64,000 bases of DNA from Bradyrhizobiaceae bacterium PARB1 (lineage in GTDB: Bacteria > Pseudomonadota > Alphaproteobacteria > Rhizobiales > Xanthobacteraceae), in the NCBI GenBank assembly GCA_002256345.1, contig NKIY01000001.1, positions 822,194 to 886,193 on the forward strand, written 5' to 3'. Made by a program: the position numbers and the translations under genes. The first letter of the stretch is position 1. Every line of letters begins with the position of its first letter. The notes beneath the pieces are model-generated. The model searched no databases. It saw only the letters and a list, made by a program, of their open reading frames with translations, and had not been told where the DNA came from. Shown piece by piece: positions 37,663 through 45,526 of the stretch.

Positions 37663-38430
37663 TTACTGCGGCGGTTGCCCGTTTGATGCGGAAACGCCTC
37701 CGTCGACCGCAACATTGGCGCCTGTCATGAAGCTGGCGTCTTCGCTGGCGAGGAACACAATCACCGCCGCAATCTCCTCGGGCTCGCAAACGCGGCCCAG
37801 CGGAATCCGCTCTGCAAATTCCGCCAACAGCTTTTCGTCGTCCATCATGTCGGCGGTCATGCCTGTGCGGGTGAGGGTAGGGCATATGGCATTGACGCGG
37901 ACCCCCTTCTTGCCGAGATCCATCGCAAGCGCGCGTGTCAGGTTGACGACCGCGCCTTTGGCGGCGTTGTAGGGGCTCATGCCCCAGTCGCCGCCGGTGC
38001 CGGACACCGATGCCGTGTTCACGATGGAGCCCCTGGTCTTCGTCAGATGCGGGATGGCAGCCCGGCAGCCGAAGAATACGCCGTCGACATCGGTCGCCAT
38101 CACCTTCCGCCACTGGTCGTCGGTTATCTCGTCGGGGGCGCCGCCAGCGTGGACGCCGGCATTGTTGACCATCACGTTCAGTCCGCCGAAACGCGCGACA
38201 ACTTCGGACACCATCGCCGTGACCGCCGCAGAGTCCGACACATCGACGACGTGATGGGTGGTCCGGTCAGACGGCAGGTCTTTCGTTACGGCTTCCAGTG
38301 ATGGCTTGTCGCGGTCGACCAGCGCAACTTGGGCGCCTTCGGCGGAAAAACGCCGCGCTGTCGCTGCGCCGATGCCCGACGCGGCGCCGGTTACGATCAC
38401 TATCTTGTCCTTGAACCGGTCCGTCGACAT
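37663..38430 (-). CDS. SDR-family oxidoreductase (FabG-like)
   Basis: 255 residues from ATG 38430; an open frame continues upstream without similarity. NAD(P) site VIVTGAASGIGAATARRFSA, NNAGVHAGG, catalytic Ser in NTASVSGTGG, Tyr-x3-Lys as YNAAKGAV, C-terminal ASFMTGANVAVDGGVSA. Substrate unknown. Confidence 0.92.
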   Translation of the reverse strand: MSTDRFKDKIVIVTGAASGIGAATARRFSAEGAQVALVDRDKPSLEAVTKDLPSDRTTHHVVDVSDSAAVTAMVSEVVARFGGLNVMVNNAGVHAGGAPDEITDDQWRKVMATDVDGVFFGCRAAIPHLTKTRGSIVNTASVSGTGGDWGMSPYNAAKGAVVNLTRALAMDLGKKGVRVNAICPTLTRTGMTADMMDDEKLLAEFAERIPLGRVCEPEEIAAVIVFLASEDASFMTGANVAVDGGVSASNGQPPQ

Positions 38431-38497
38431 CGGGCTCTCCGCGTTGATTGTCGAAGGACAACAGCGAGGCCACGGAATGGGTCCGGACGGTGACCGG

Positions 38498-39187
38498 TCA
38501 GTTTCCGAGCGATCCAATCCATTCGGAGACGACGACCGCGATGTCGGCCACGACCTCGCGATCGGTCCGACCGCTGCGGGCCGGAACGTGAAAGCCGTGA
38601 TCGGCGCCATCGACGCGATGCGCGGTGGCCAGTGATCGCCGCCGCTTCACGACGCCGCGCAGCAGCGCAGGCTCCGCGAGCTTGTCCTGGGTGCCGTGGA
38701 CGAACAGCATCGGGATTTGGACGTCTTTCAGGTGCTGGGCACGCGCGGTCGATGGTTTGCCCGCAGGATGCAGCGGGAAGCCGAGGAAAACGAGGCCGAC
38801 GACGCCAGCCAGCGGTTTCTCCGCCTGCGCCTGAGATGTCATGCGGCCGCCGAAGGATTTGCCGCCGGCGACGAGCGGCAGACCACGGCATCGCCGGCGG
38901 GCCTCGGCAACCGCCGCCCGGATCGCCGCATGCGCGATAACAGGACTATCCGGCCGTCGACTTCCTCGCTGCATGAATGGAAACTGGAACCGCAGCGTGG
39001 CGACGCCATGTCGGTATAGATCGGCCGCCACATCCGCCATGAACGGGTGAGCCATGCCGGCGCCGGCGCCATGGGCAAGGACGAAGCATGCCCGCGCCTT
39101 TCGCGGCTTCATGAGCAGCGCCGACAGCGCCGGCATATAGCCGCTTTTGAGCGCCACCGGCGTTTCGGCTGGAGGCCGTACCGTCAT
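38498..39187 (-). CDS. KANL3/Tex30-like alpha/beta hydrolase
   Basis: 229 residues from ATG 39187. ACFVLAHGAGAGMAHPFMAD is the oxyanion region, AGGKSFGGRMTSQAQAE holds the nucleophile Ser, FVHGTQDKLAEP the acid, and VDGADHGFHVP the histidine. The reaction is not known for this group. It overlaps the DUF763 stop by 4 bases, so it is translated after DUF763. A broken copy of this gene is at about 62.8-63.1 kb. Confidence 0.88.
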   Translation of the reverse strand: MTVRPPAETPVALKSGYMPALSALLMKPRKARACFVLAHGAGAGMAHPFMADVAADLYRHGVATLRFQFPFMQRGSRRPDSPVIAHAAIRAAVAEARRRCRGLPLVAGGKSFGGRMTSQAQAEKPLAGVVGLVFLGFPLHPAGKPSTARAQHLKDVQIPMLFVHGTQDKLAEPALLRGVVKRRRSLATAHRVDGADHGFHVPARSGRTDREVVADIAVVVSEWIGSLGN

Positions 39188-40428
39188 TTCGCCGCCGCCA
39201 GTGGATCGCGCCGATCCTCTTCCCAACCGAACACTGAGCGCCCGCCGAGGGACGCGGAAGCCTCGAGTTCGCCATCGACAAACTCCTTAAGCGATGGACC
39301 GGACGCCATCCGCTCGAGCTGCCGTGCCTGGTCGTCGAGCCGCTTCAGGGTGTCCAGTTCCTCTTCGCGGCCGAGCCGCGCTTTCTGCACGGCCGACTTC
39401 AATACGCGGATGGTCTCGTCATAGACCTTGATGGGCACCGGGTAGGGATGGCGGTCCTTGCCGCCATGAGCGAGCGAAAAGCGGGCGGGATCGCGGAAGC
39501 GATAGGGGGCGCCGTGGACGATTTCCGCGACCATCGCGAGGGAGCGCACAGTGCGCGCGCCGACGCCCGGTGTCAGCAGCAAGTCCGGAAAGTCGATCGG
39601 GCCGCGCTCGGCCGCCGCGGCAAGGGTACCGTGTAGGCGCCGCGTGAAGACGTCGCTCGAGCGGACATCGTGATGCGCTGGCATGATCAGATGCGGCAGC
39701 AGCGGCTGCGCGGCCTGGCCGCCCGTCAACGCGGTGAATTCGTCGACGATGCCGTCCGCGCCGAGTGCCGTCAGCAGGTCCAGTTGCGCGCTCCGCGACG
39801 GTGCGGCGCGCTGGTCGGTCAGATTAACGACTTCGCCATGCGGCGGCCCGTCGATGGCGCTGTGCGGCGCATCGACGAAGCTCTTCACGGTTTCGGAGTG
39901 CCAGTGATATCGGCGCGCCTGCTTGCTGTCCCCGTTCATGCCCTGCTGGACGACGGTCCAGCGGCCATCGTTGGTGACGAAGAAGCCGTGCAGATAAAGG
40001 TCGAAGCCATCCTGGACGGCGGCGCTGTCGACTTTGGCGACCAGACGGCTGGCGCGCGTGAGGGCGACGGCATCGAAGCCTACGCGGTCGCCGAGCGCGC
40101 GGAGTTCATCCGGCGTCTTGCGGGAATGCTGGCCACGGCCGCCGCAGACATGGATGCCGAGTTCGTCCTGCAGCGGCCCCAGACTTCGCTTGAGGGCGCC
40201 GATGACGCTAGTGGTGATACCGGACGAATGCCAGTCCATCCCCATCACCGCGCCGAACGATTGAAACCAGAAGGGATGCGACAAGCGGCGAAGGAATTCG
40301 TCTCGGCCGTAATGGTGCACGATTGCCTGGGTCACGATCGCGCCGAGCGACGACATGCGGGTCGCCAGCCACGCCGGCACACGGCCGCCGTGAAGGGGAA
40401 GATCAGCGCTACCCGTTCGTTTCGCCAT
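39184..40428 (-). CDS. DUF763 protein
   Basis: 414 residues. RTGSADLPLHGGRVPAWLAT, then VHHYGRDEFLRRLSHPFWFQ, FGAVMGMDWHSSGITTSVIG, HVCGGRGQHSRKTPDEL, WTVVQQGMNGDSKQARRYHW, LLLTPGVGARTVRSLAMVAE and ARFSLAHGGKDRHPYPVPIK are the conserved blocks of this archaeal/bacterial family. The TPGVGARTVRSLA segment is a helix-hairpin-helix-like DNA-binding motif, hence a nucleic acid role is plausible. Coupled with the hydrolase downstream. Confidence 0.9.
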   Translation of the reverse strand: MAKRTGSADLPLHGGRVPAWLATRMSSLGAIVTQAIVHHYGRDEFLRRLSHPFWFQSFGAVMGMDWHSSGITTSVIGALKRSLGPLQDELGIHVCGGRGQHSRKTPDELRALGDRVGFDAVALTRASRLVAKVDSAAVQDGFDLYLHGFFVTNDGRWTVVQQGMNGDSKQARRYHWHSETVKSFVDAPHSAIDGPPHGEVVNLTDQRAAPSRSAQLDLLTALGADGIVDEFTALTGGQAAQPLLPHLIMPAHHDVRSSDVFTRRLHGTLAAAAERGPIDFPDLLLTPGVGARTVRSLAMVAEIVHGAPYRFRDPARFSLAHGGKDRHPYPVPIKVYDETIRVLKSAVQKARLGREEELDTLKRLDDQARQLERMASGPSLKEFVDGELEASASLGGRSVFGWEEDRRDPLAAAK

Positions 40429-40503
40429 CAGCCGTCAATATCCGATTCTGCGCCCTCGCACGCCGCCTCCGCAGCCCCGCTCGATCGCGTCAAACCCGTT
40501 TCG

Positions 40504-41121
40504 TCAGCGATGCTCCTTCGCGTGATCTAGGGCGGCGCGCAACTTGTCACGTTGTCTTTCCCAGCGCTGCTGTTCCGCATCCGCACGCTTGTCGAGCTTC
40601 TCGCGTTCCGCTTGTAAGGCGGCGTCCTGTGCGTCGTGCTCCTGCTCTGCCGCGTCGAGTGCTTGTTGCGCTTTGGCGATACGTGCCGATCGTCGTTCCC
40701 GCTGCTTCGCCTCGGCTATGTCCGCTCGGCGCTGCGCGTGTTCGCGCTTCCGCTGCTGCTGGTCGAACGCTGCCGCCGCCTTGCGCGCCGCGGCCCCATC
40801 GGGCTTAACCGTTTTGCCTTCAGACCGCCGCGCCGGCTCCTTTCGCTGCCTTGTCCGAGCAGGCCCTTCAACCAGATCCTTCGGCAGGTCGCTCGTCACC
40901 CTGAACGAGCCATCTGTACCAACCGGCCTTCGTAGCACCGTGCCGGGATGCTCAAGCGTCGCCGCGACGACCCCGGCATCTTCGACCTCCCTGGCGAAAC
41001 CCTGATGAAATAGGTTGCTGTCGGCGCCCCAAATCTGCAGGGCGGCCTTCATAGATGGAGCGGCGACGGCGAGGTCGTAGAAGCCGATGGAGGTCTGGTA
41101 GGTCTTAAGCTTTCTGGCCAT
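40504..41121 (-). CDS. Conserved hypothetical, long charged coiled coil
   Basis: 205 residues from ATG 41121. A folded N-terminal part (KLKTYQTSIGFYDLAVAAPS, ALQIWGADSNLFHQGFARE, VLRRPVGTDGSF) is followed from about 95 by a charged helix (QQQRKREHAQRRADIAEAKQ and on) of about 100 residues. Similar rhizobial proteins are labelled TolA-like because of the helix, but no membrane segment is present. Function unknown. Confidence 0.65.
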   Translation of the reverse strand: MARKLKTYQTSIGFYDLAVAAPSMKAALQIWGADSNLFHQGFAREVEDAGVVAATLEHPGTVLRRPVGTDGSFRVTSDLPKDLVEGPARTRQRKEPARRSEGKTVKPDGAAARKAAAAFDQQQRKREHAQRRADIAEAKQRERRSARIAKAQQALDAAEQEHDAQDAALQAEREKLDKRADAEQQRWERQRDKLRAALDHAKEHR

Positions 41122-41233
41122 CAGTCGCGGACCGGGCGCATCAGGGGCCATCCGGATCTACGCAAGGACAATTGCTCCTAAAAGGCTCAACCTGCGGCAG
41201 TAGAGAGCAGCGCGGCGGATGCTTCCCAAGCGC

Positions 41234-41266
41234 GGAAAAGACCTCGACGAAACCGAGGTCTTTTCC
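41234..41266. terminator. 13-bp perfect terminator hairpin with T-rich arms
   Basis: GGAAAAGACCTCG (41234-41246), 7-base loop, CGAGGTCTTTTCC (41254-41266), 21 bases beyond the DUF4142 stop. Built-in A/T arms allow termination in both directions. Confidence 0.85.
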
Positions 41267-41287
41267 TTCCGAGGTCGGCTGTCGAAG

Positions 41288-41827
41288 TTACTTCTTCTTG
41301 TTCAGATTTTGCGCCATTTCGAGGTGATGCTGCAAGTGCGGGAGCGTCTTCCCGGCCCAATCCTTAAGCTTCGGATCTTCTCCGCCTTTCGCGTAGCGTT
41401 CGAATAGCGACACTGCGTCCTTGTGTGCGCTGACTTGCATCGACGCATAGTCGGACGTGAAGTCTTCCGGCTTCGCGTCCTTGAGCTTGTCGACCATCTT
41501 TTGGTGGGTATCGTCCAGTGCGGACGGGATTTCCGCTTTCACGCTGCCGCCGACGAGCGCTTTGAGCTCTTCTGACGTCTTGGTGTGGTCGGTGATCATC
41601 TGCCCGGCGAACGTCTTCGCGTCGGCGTCTCCACGCTCCTGCGCCAGCTTGCTGGTCGCGATTTCGGTCATGTCGCTCATCGCGGCTTCCTTGACGAAAT
41701 CGGCGGTGGTAGGCGCGACGCCGAGGACCGAATTCACGCCGGTTTTCTCTCCCAGGGATTGCGCCGAGGCGTTGGTGGCAAGGGCAAGAGACAGGATGGC
41801 GGCAGCGGCGAGGAATGACTTCTTCAT
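41288..41827 (-). CDS. DUF4142 exported ferritin-like protein
   Basis: 179 residues. Signal peptide MKKSFLAAAAILSLALATNA-SAQ. TTADFVKEAAMSDMTEIATS, QERGDADAKTFAGQMITDHT, DYASMQVSAHKDAVSLFERY and LPHLQHHLEMAQNLNKK are the DUF4142 four-helix blocks. Periplasmic; several members are stress-induced, metal binding is not established. The EcfG-type promoter is 46 bases upstream and a strong terminator follows. Confidence 0.92.
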   Translation of the reverse strand: MKKSFLAAAAILSLALATNASAQSLGEKTGVNSVLGVAPTTADFVKEAAMSDMTEIATSKLAQERGDADAKTFAGQMITDHTKTSEELKALVGGSVKAEIPSALDDTHQKMVDKLKDAKPEDFTSDYASMQVSAHKDAVSLFERYAKGGEDPKLKDWAGKTLPHLQHHLEMAQNLNKKK

Positions 41828-41872
41828 CGTGTGACCTTCATGGGTGAATCAGCGGAAGCGCTGCAACCCGAA

Positions 41873-41897
41873 AATGTCCGAACTCGGTCCATGTTCC
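41873..41897 (-). promoter_or_regulatory. EcfG-type promoter, GGAAC-N16-CATT
   Basis: Minus strand: GGAAC 41897-41893, 16 bases, CATT 41876-41873, aimed at DUF4142 (ATG 41827). Confidence 0.65.
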
Positions 41898-41997
41898 ACG
41901 GGCGGGCCTGCGCTTGAGAGGAATGCTGCATCTGGGCTTGCGGTCACCTCCGGTCCGCGTCACGACTGCAGGGTCGAGGCACGTTGCGAGGACTCAC

Positions 41998-43035
41998 ATG
42001 CGAGCGTTGGAGCTTTCCCATCCTTGGGGCACCGAGAACCTGAAGATGGTCGAACAAGCCGATCCCACGCCCGGCAAAGGCGAGGTCGTTGTGAAAATGC
42101 GCACGATCTCCCTCAATTTCCGTGATACGGCCATCATCGCGAAAGGCGGTTATTCGGCTGGCGCCGCAGATGCGCCGCCCATTATTCCATTTTCTGACGG
42201 TTGCGGCATCGTCGCGGCGATTGGCGAAGGCGTGCGCCGCGTCGCCGTGGGCGACCGCGTCTCGACCTTGTTCTTTCCTAACTGGCAGGCCGGCCCGCCG
42301 ACGCCGGACAAGCGCGACGGACCGCTGGGGTCGCCCGGCGCACCCGGAGCGGCGAGGGAACTCGCTCTGTTTCCGGAAACGGCGGTTTCGAAAGTGCCCG
42401 ACTATCTGACCGATGAGGAAGTGGCGACGCTTCCGTGTGCCGCACTGACAGCATGGCGGGCGATGTTCGTCGATGCGCGCCTTGAGCCCGGCGACACCGT
42501 GGTGCTGCAGGGGACCGGCGGCGTTTCGATCTTCGGTCTGCAATTCGCGAAGGCGGCCGGGCTGAGGACGATCATCACATCGTCCTCCGATGAGAAGCTC
42601 GCACGGGCCACGGTACTCGGAGCGACCCACACGGTGAACTATAAGGACGTTCCCGATTGGCACCGTCCGGTTCGCAAACTGACCGGCGGTCGCGGTGCCG
42701 ACTTCATCATGGAAGTCGGAGGAGCGGGTACGTTGATCGAAAGCCTGAAGTCCGTCCGCATGGCGGGACATATCGCGGTGATAGGCGTGCTGACCGATGC
42801 TAGTGCCCCACCGGCGAAACTCTCCGCTTCGGTGATGATCGCGACCGCTGCGAAGGTGCAGGGCTTGTCGGTTGGTTCCCGGGAGATGTTCGAGGCGATG
42901 TGTCGCGCGCTGACCCTGCATCGCATCCGGCCGGTGGTCGACCGTGTGCTCCCATGGACCGATGCTCGGCTCGCCGTCGAGGAAATGGCGCGCGGCAGCC
43001 ATTTCGGCAAGATCGTGCTGACCTTCGATAGCTGA
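41998..43035 (+). CDS. MDR-family NAD(P)-dependent oxidoreductase, quinone-reductase-like
   Basis: 345 residues from ATG 41998. SLNFRDTAIIAKGGY, PFSDGCGIVAAIGEGVRRVA, VLQGTGGVSIFGLQFAKAAG, ITSSSDEKLARATVLGATHT and TGGRGADFIMEVGG are typical of the zinc-free MDR oxidoreductases annotated NAD(P)-dependent alcohol dehydrogenases. No catalytic zinc cysteines. Substrate unknown; no clear promoter element seen. Confidence 0.9.
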   Translation: MRALELSHPWGTENLKMVEQADPTPGKGEVVVKMRTISLNFRDTAIIAKGGYSAGAADAPPIIPFSDGCGIVAAIGEGVRRVAVGDRVSTLFFPNWQAGPPTPDKRDGPLGSPGAPGAARELALFPETAVSKVPDYLTDEEVATLPCAALTAWRAMFVDARLEPGDTVVLQGTGGVSIFGLQFAKAAGLRTIITSSSDEKLARATVLGATHTVNYKDVPDWHRPVRKLTGGRGADFIMEVGGAGTLIESLKSVRMAGHIAVIGVLTDASAPPAKLSASVMIATAAKVQGLSVGSREMFEAMCRALTLHRIRPVVDRVLPWTDARLAVEEMARGSHFGKIVLTFDS

Positions 43036-43079
43036 CGTTGCTCAAGCATTCACCTCGGCACTACAGGTCGGAACGCGCA

Positions 43080-43277
43080 TCAACGGAGCCGCTCTTTCTC
43101 GTCGGGAGTAGTTTCGGGACGCCATTCCCAACCGCCAGCTTTATATTCATAGAACCCAACGAGCTGTCCTTCAGTGTCGCTTCCAGGCGCTATGACCGGC
43201 ACACTGTTGCTAGGCGCGCTTAGTTGCTTGCCAGCCTTCGGCCCATTAACGCAGCGGCCAGCGTAGTTCTCTGCCAT
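43080..43277 (-). CDS. Small conserved hypothetical protein
   Basis: 65 residues from ATG 43277, overlapping the terminal TGA of the broken ligase by ATGA. AENYAGRCVNGPKAGKQLSA, VPVIAPGSDTEGQLVGFYEY, KAGGWEWRP. The pattern (ligand-like loop then FYEYKAGGWEW strand) looks like a small beta-barrel; no family name. Confidence 0.5.
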   Translation of the reverse strand: MAENYAGRCVNGPKAGKQLSAPSNSVPVIAPGSDTEGQLVGFYEYKAGGWEWRPETTPDEKERLR

Positions 43278-43539
43278 CACAATTCCCGGCTTTTAGCCCA
43301 CCAAGCGTCGGTCGCGATCTTCTTGAAGCGATCGGTCCAGTCGGGGCCATTCCGCGTGCAGACCTTGATGGCTTCGTTGATGATGTGGACCTGCACCCGA
43401 TAGCCTCGAACTTGATCTCATGCACCCAGCGGTCGCCCGCAGGGACACGGCCGATAGAGGGCGCCAGCGCAGGCTTCACGAAGCCCGGATACTTCGCGCG
43501 GAGGCCGCCATCCGGCGCCTTGATCTTGGCGTAGGGCAT
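43277..43539 (-). pseudogene. LigD-type ATP-dependent DNA ligase remnant
   Basis: From ATG 43539 the frame reads MPYAKIKAPDGGLRAKYPGF, KPALAPSIGRVPAGDRWVHE, IKFE, which is the start of a rhizobial ligase adenylation domain. The expected IKFDGYRVQVHI follows only after losing one base: GAGGCTATC stands where GATGGCTATC is expected, and the next register reads GYRVQVHI ... KVCTRNGPDWTDRFKKIATD and stops at 43277. Everything after about residue 90, including most of the catalytic domain, is gone. Confidence 0.75.
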
Positions 43540-43766
43540 ATGTGCCTCACGCTTCGACGGAATGGTATCGGTGGTTTCCGCCCGATGAAGTGTAGATCGA
43601 GCGCCAGCCGGTGAGCGGATTGTAGGTGATCGACAACGGTTGAGTCGGTGATCTTGTCCGACTTGATCAGCGCGGCGCCTAGGTGTCCGACGATATCGAG
43701 CAATGCATCCGGACCAAGCCGGGCGGCGTCGATCTGGGGCGCGATGGAGGGGCTGAGATCGGTCAT
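43476..43766 (-). CDS. Small hypothetical protein
   Basis: 96 residues in the longest frame. The first 70 look real (LSPSIAPQIDAARLGPDALL, DIVGHLGAALIKSDKITDST, DHLQSAHRLALDLHFIG); the arginine-rich end overlaps the ligase remnant by 64 bases and is probably read-through after a frameshift. It starts by ATGA overlap with the 43763-44113 gene. No family assigned. Confidence 0.45.
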   Translation of the reverse strand: MTDLSPSIAPQIDAARLGPDALLDIVGHLGAALIKSDKITDSTVVDHLQSAHRLALDLHFIGRKPPIPFRRSVRHICPTPRSRRRMAASARSIRAS

Positions 43767-44113
43767 CGCTTCAGCTTCAGCGGCAACTGGCGCTCCGGAT
43801 GTACATGGCGATGGACCAGATCCTCCAGCCAGGCCGGCACGTCTTCATAGGCGAGATCGCATCGTTCCTGGACCTCTCGGGCGATATCGGAGGTCACATC
43901 CCTCGACCAGTTCTCGGTCGTGTTGAAGGCGACGATGCAGAGAGGGTCGGAATATTCCCCGCGCATCAGGTCGGTGATGACGGTCTCCAGATCGGTGCCG
44001 TTGATGTCTGCTTCCCGCCAGACACAGCCGCCGGGACCGTGACAATCGACGACGAGGTACACAGTATCGTGGACGCCGGCCGGCACCACGGATGGGCTCC
44101 ACCCCGAACGCAT
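43763..44113 (-). CDS. Conserved hypothetical protein, stress-promoter gene
   Basis: 116 residues from ATG 44113; the frame is open to 44152 but a stress-type promoter at 44168-44144 makes the later start right. SVVPAGVHDTVYLVVDCHGP, WREADINGTDLETVITDLMR, NWSRDVTSDIAREVQERCDL. The last block looks like a helix for protein contact. A degraded copy lies at 63150-63413, so the family has duplicated here. Function unknown. Confidence 0.65.
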   Translation of the reverse strand: MRSGWSPSVVPAGVHDTVYLVVDCHGPGGCVWREADINGTDLETVITDLMRGEYSDPLCIVAFNTTENWSRDVTSDIAREVQERCDLAYEDVPAWLEDLVHRHVHPERQLPLKLKR

Positions 44114-44143
44114 GACGCAACTCCGCAACTGAACGGCGGATTC

Positions 44144-44168
44144 AAGAGACACCCCGGTGATTCGTTCC
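44144..44168 (-). promoter_or_regulatory. EcfG-type promoter, GGAAC-N16-TCTT
   Basis: Minus strand: GGAAC 44168-44164, 16 bases, TCTT 44147-44144, 31 bases before ATG 44113. Confidence 0.5.
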
Positions 44169-44177
44169 GTCGCGCGG

Positions 44178-44279
44178 CTAGAGCACCGGGGCGAGGTATC
44201 TGAGGGTGAAATACGACAGGGCGATCAGAGCCAGCGTCGCCGTCAGCGCGAACAGAACGCGCCCGAGTTCGAGCATCAT
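44178..44279 (-). CDS. Small single-helix membrane protein (33 aa)
   Basis: ATG 44279 overlaps the stop of the SANT-like gene (ATGA). MMLELGRVLFALTATLALIA, then LSYFTLRYLAPVL, stop: one hydrophobic helix. Translational coupling suggests it is made with the DNA-binding-like protein. No family. Confidence 0.5.
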   Translation of the reverse strand: MMLELGRVLFALTATLALIALSYFTLRYLAPVL

Positions 44280-44488
44280 GCGGCAGCGGCTTCCAGCTTT
44301 CGGATGGCCGCCCTAGCCTGGCGTGTGCCGATCAACGTGAAGCCGTGAACGCGACAGACCTTCTTCACCGCTTCGGCTTTGCGGTTCAAGGCTGCAGCAG
44401 CACGGTTCACAGTTGCACCTTCATCGGAGAACTTGCTCAGGCGCGCGATGTCGGCATCCGTCCAGCTACGGCTTGTCACGTGGGGCAT
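44276..44488 (-). CDS. Small SANT/Myb-like protein (family member 2)
   Basis: 70 residues. SRSWTDADIARLSKFSDEGA, TVNRAAAALNRKAEAVKKVC, GTRQARAAIRKLE. It aligns with 24224-24448 and 48587-48802 along its whole length (W-T-x-D, GAT, AALxR, GxRxxRAxxR). Likely DNA-binding. Its stop overlaps the start of the 33-residue membrane protein. Confidence 0.7.
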   Translation of the reverse strand: MPHVTSRSWTDADIARLSKFSDEGATVNRAAAALNRKAEAVKKVCRVHGFTLIGTRQARAAIRKLEAAAA

Positions 44489-44499
44489 GATCCACTCCT

Positions 44500-44684
44500 T
44501 CAGGTCGGGGGTTGCAGGTCTGGCGAGTCGCCCAGGCTGGGGCGTTAGCTTCAGCCTCGTTCTGGCGGGCCTGTTTCATCAGTCGATCGCGTTCGACGCA
44601 CGGGGGCATCCGCCGTGCTTCGGCGCGCAGCAGCGTGGCTCGATCCACAAGGACCTCTTGCGTGCTTCGATGTGCTGAAAACAT
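44500..44684 (-). pseudogene. Small conserved protein with a frameshift
   Basis: From ATG 44684: MFSAHRSTQEVLVDRATLLR, AEARRMPPCVERDRLMKQAR, QNEAEANAPAW, then the expected short ending (GDSPDLQPPT and stop at 44500) is in another register. The length from ATG to that stop is not a multiple of three, which confirms one missing base (or two extra). I recall similar rhizobial proteins ending in SPGLQPP. In the present frame it runs on to 44466 with unrelated residues. Confidence 0.5.
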
Positions 44685-44975
44685 AAGAAGGTCATGCGCG
44701 CATTCCCTTCCATGCCGGAGGAGGGCGGAAGCGCGATGAGGCGTTCTCATCACCGATATCGGCCACCCGCGCGGTGACGAATTCAGTGGGTACCAAAACG
44801 CGGCAAGAATCGAGAAATCTTTCGCAAAAAGTTTTTGGAACAAATCCGGCAACTGCACTTCCTCCGTTCGAGGTGCTCATGTTTCGTTGGTTCGTCAGTC
44901 AGTTGCGGATTCCTGCCGAGATGGTCGGCCAGATCAAAGAGGTATCGGCGCCTCTGATCGACCGACAGATCTCGC
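44685..44975. other. Region with weak, overlapping short frames
   Basis: On the plus strand MFRWFVSQLRIPAEMVGQIK starts at 44880, and a second register ends QVVRLLQEDDPDSIADDEVE and stop near 45041; together they would make a small protein with one frameshift. GGAAC at 44837 lacks the right -10 spacing. I do not call a gene. Confidence 0.3.
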
Positions 44976-45206
44976 TCAAGTGGTGCGCCTGCTGCAGGAG
45001 GACGACCCAGATTCGATCGCCGACGACGAAGTCGAGGCCTGATCTTCAACAATCTGCACCACGATCTCATCAGTCAGCATCTGACATCGCGAACATTCGA
45101 ACCAGTAGTGATCGGGGCCGGAAAGCGGCAACGACGCACGCACAAAGCTCATGCGGATATCGCAATCGGCACAGATCGGCGCGTTGAGAAGACAGCTATT
45201 CGGCAT
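44976..45206 (-). CDS. Small zinc-ribbon-like protein
   Basis: About 76 residues from ATG 45206. Two CxxC pairs (ICADCDIRM and WFECSRCQM) spaced about 20 residues suggest a small zinc ribbon, followed by EIVVQIVEDQ. The Ser-rich tail may be read-through. The long upstream part of the frame to 45320 is not needed. Partner unknown. Confidence 0.5.
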   Translation of the reverse strand: MPNSCLLNAPICADCDIRMSFVRASLPLSGPDHYWFECSRCQMLTDEIVVQIVEDQASTSSSAIESGSSSCSRRTT

Positions 45207-45316
45207 CCACACCTTCCAAGAATCGCAGAATGCATCAGGGAGGAGGCGCGGTCTGCAGATCAGATCGCGAGATTGCCAGCTTGCCTCACTGCCTGGTTGT
45301 GCCGTCCAATCGTTCG

Positions 45317-45466
45317 TCACGACCTGTGCCTGAACAAGCCTGATGCTCTGTCCGCTTCGAGCCGCCTCGATCGTGCCAATTCTGCGAGAACGTCTGGACG
45401 TGGAGAGTCGGCAAGTCGACGGGCTGCCTCATCGGCAGTTTGGAAAGGTGGTCGGATCCGCAGCAT
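45317..45466 (-). CDS. Possible 49-residue protein
   Basis: ATG 45466 opens MLRIRPPFQTADEAARRLAD, SPRPDVLAELARSRRLEADR, ending FRHRS. The content is helical and charged. No recognised family, no clear ribosome site, so only tentative. Confidence 0.25.
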   Translation of the reverse strand: MLRIRPPFQTADEAARRLADSPRPDVLAELARSRRLEADRASGLFRHRS

Positions 45467-45526
45467 CGCGCCGCGTTCGTGAACCAAACCTGGTGACTCC
45501 CGTTGAGGCCGAAACGGACCGTTCAG

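Noticed and set aside
43070-43096. GGAAC on the plus strand at 43070
   Set aside because: No TT at the correct spacing and no plus-strand gene follows.
44837-44862. GGAAC near a weak plus-strand frame at 44880
   Set aside because: TT is one base too near and the gene itself is doubtful.
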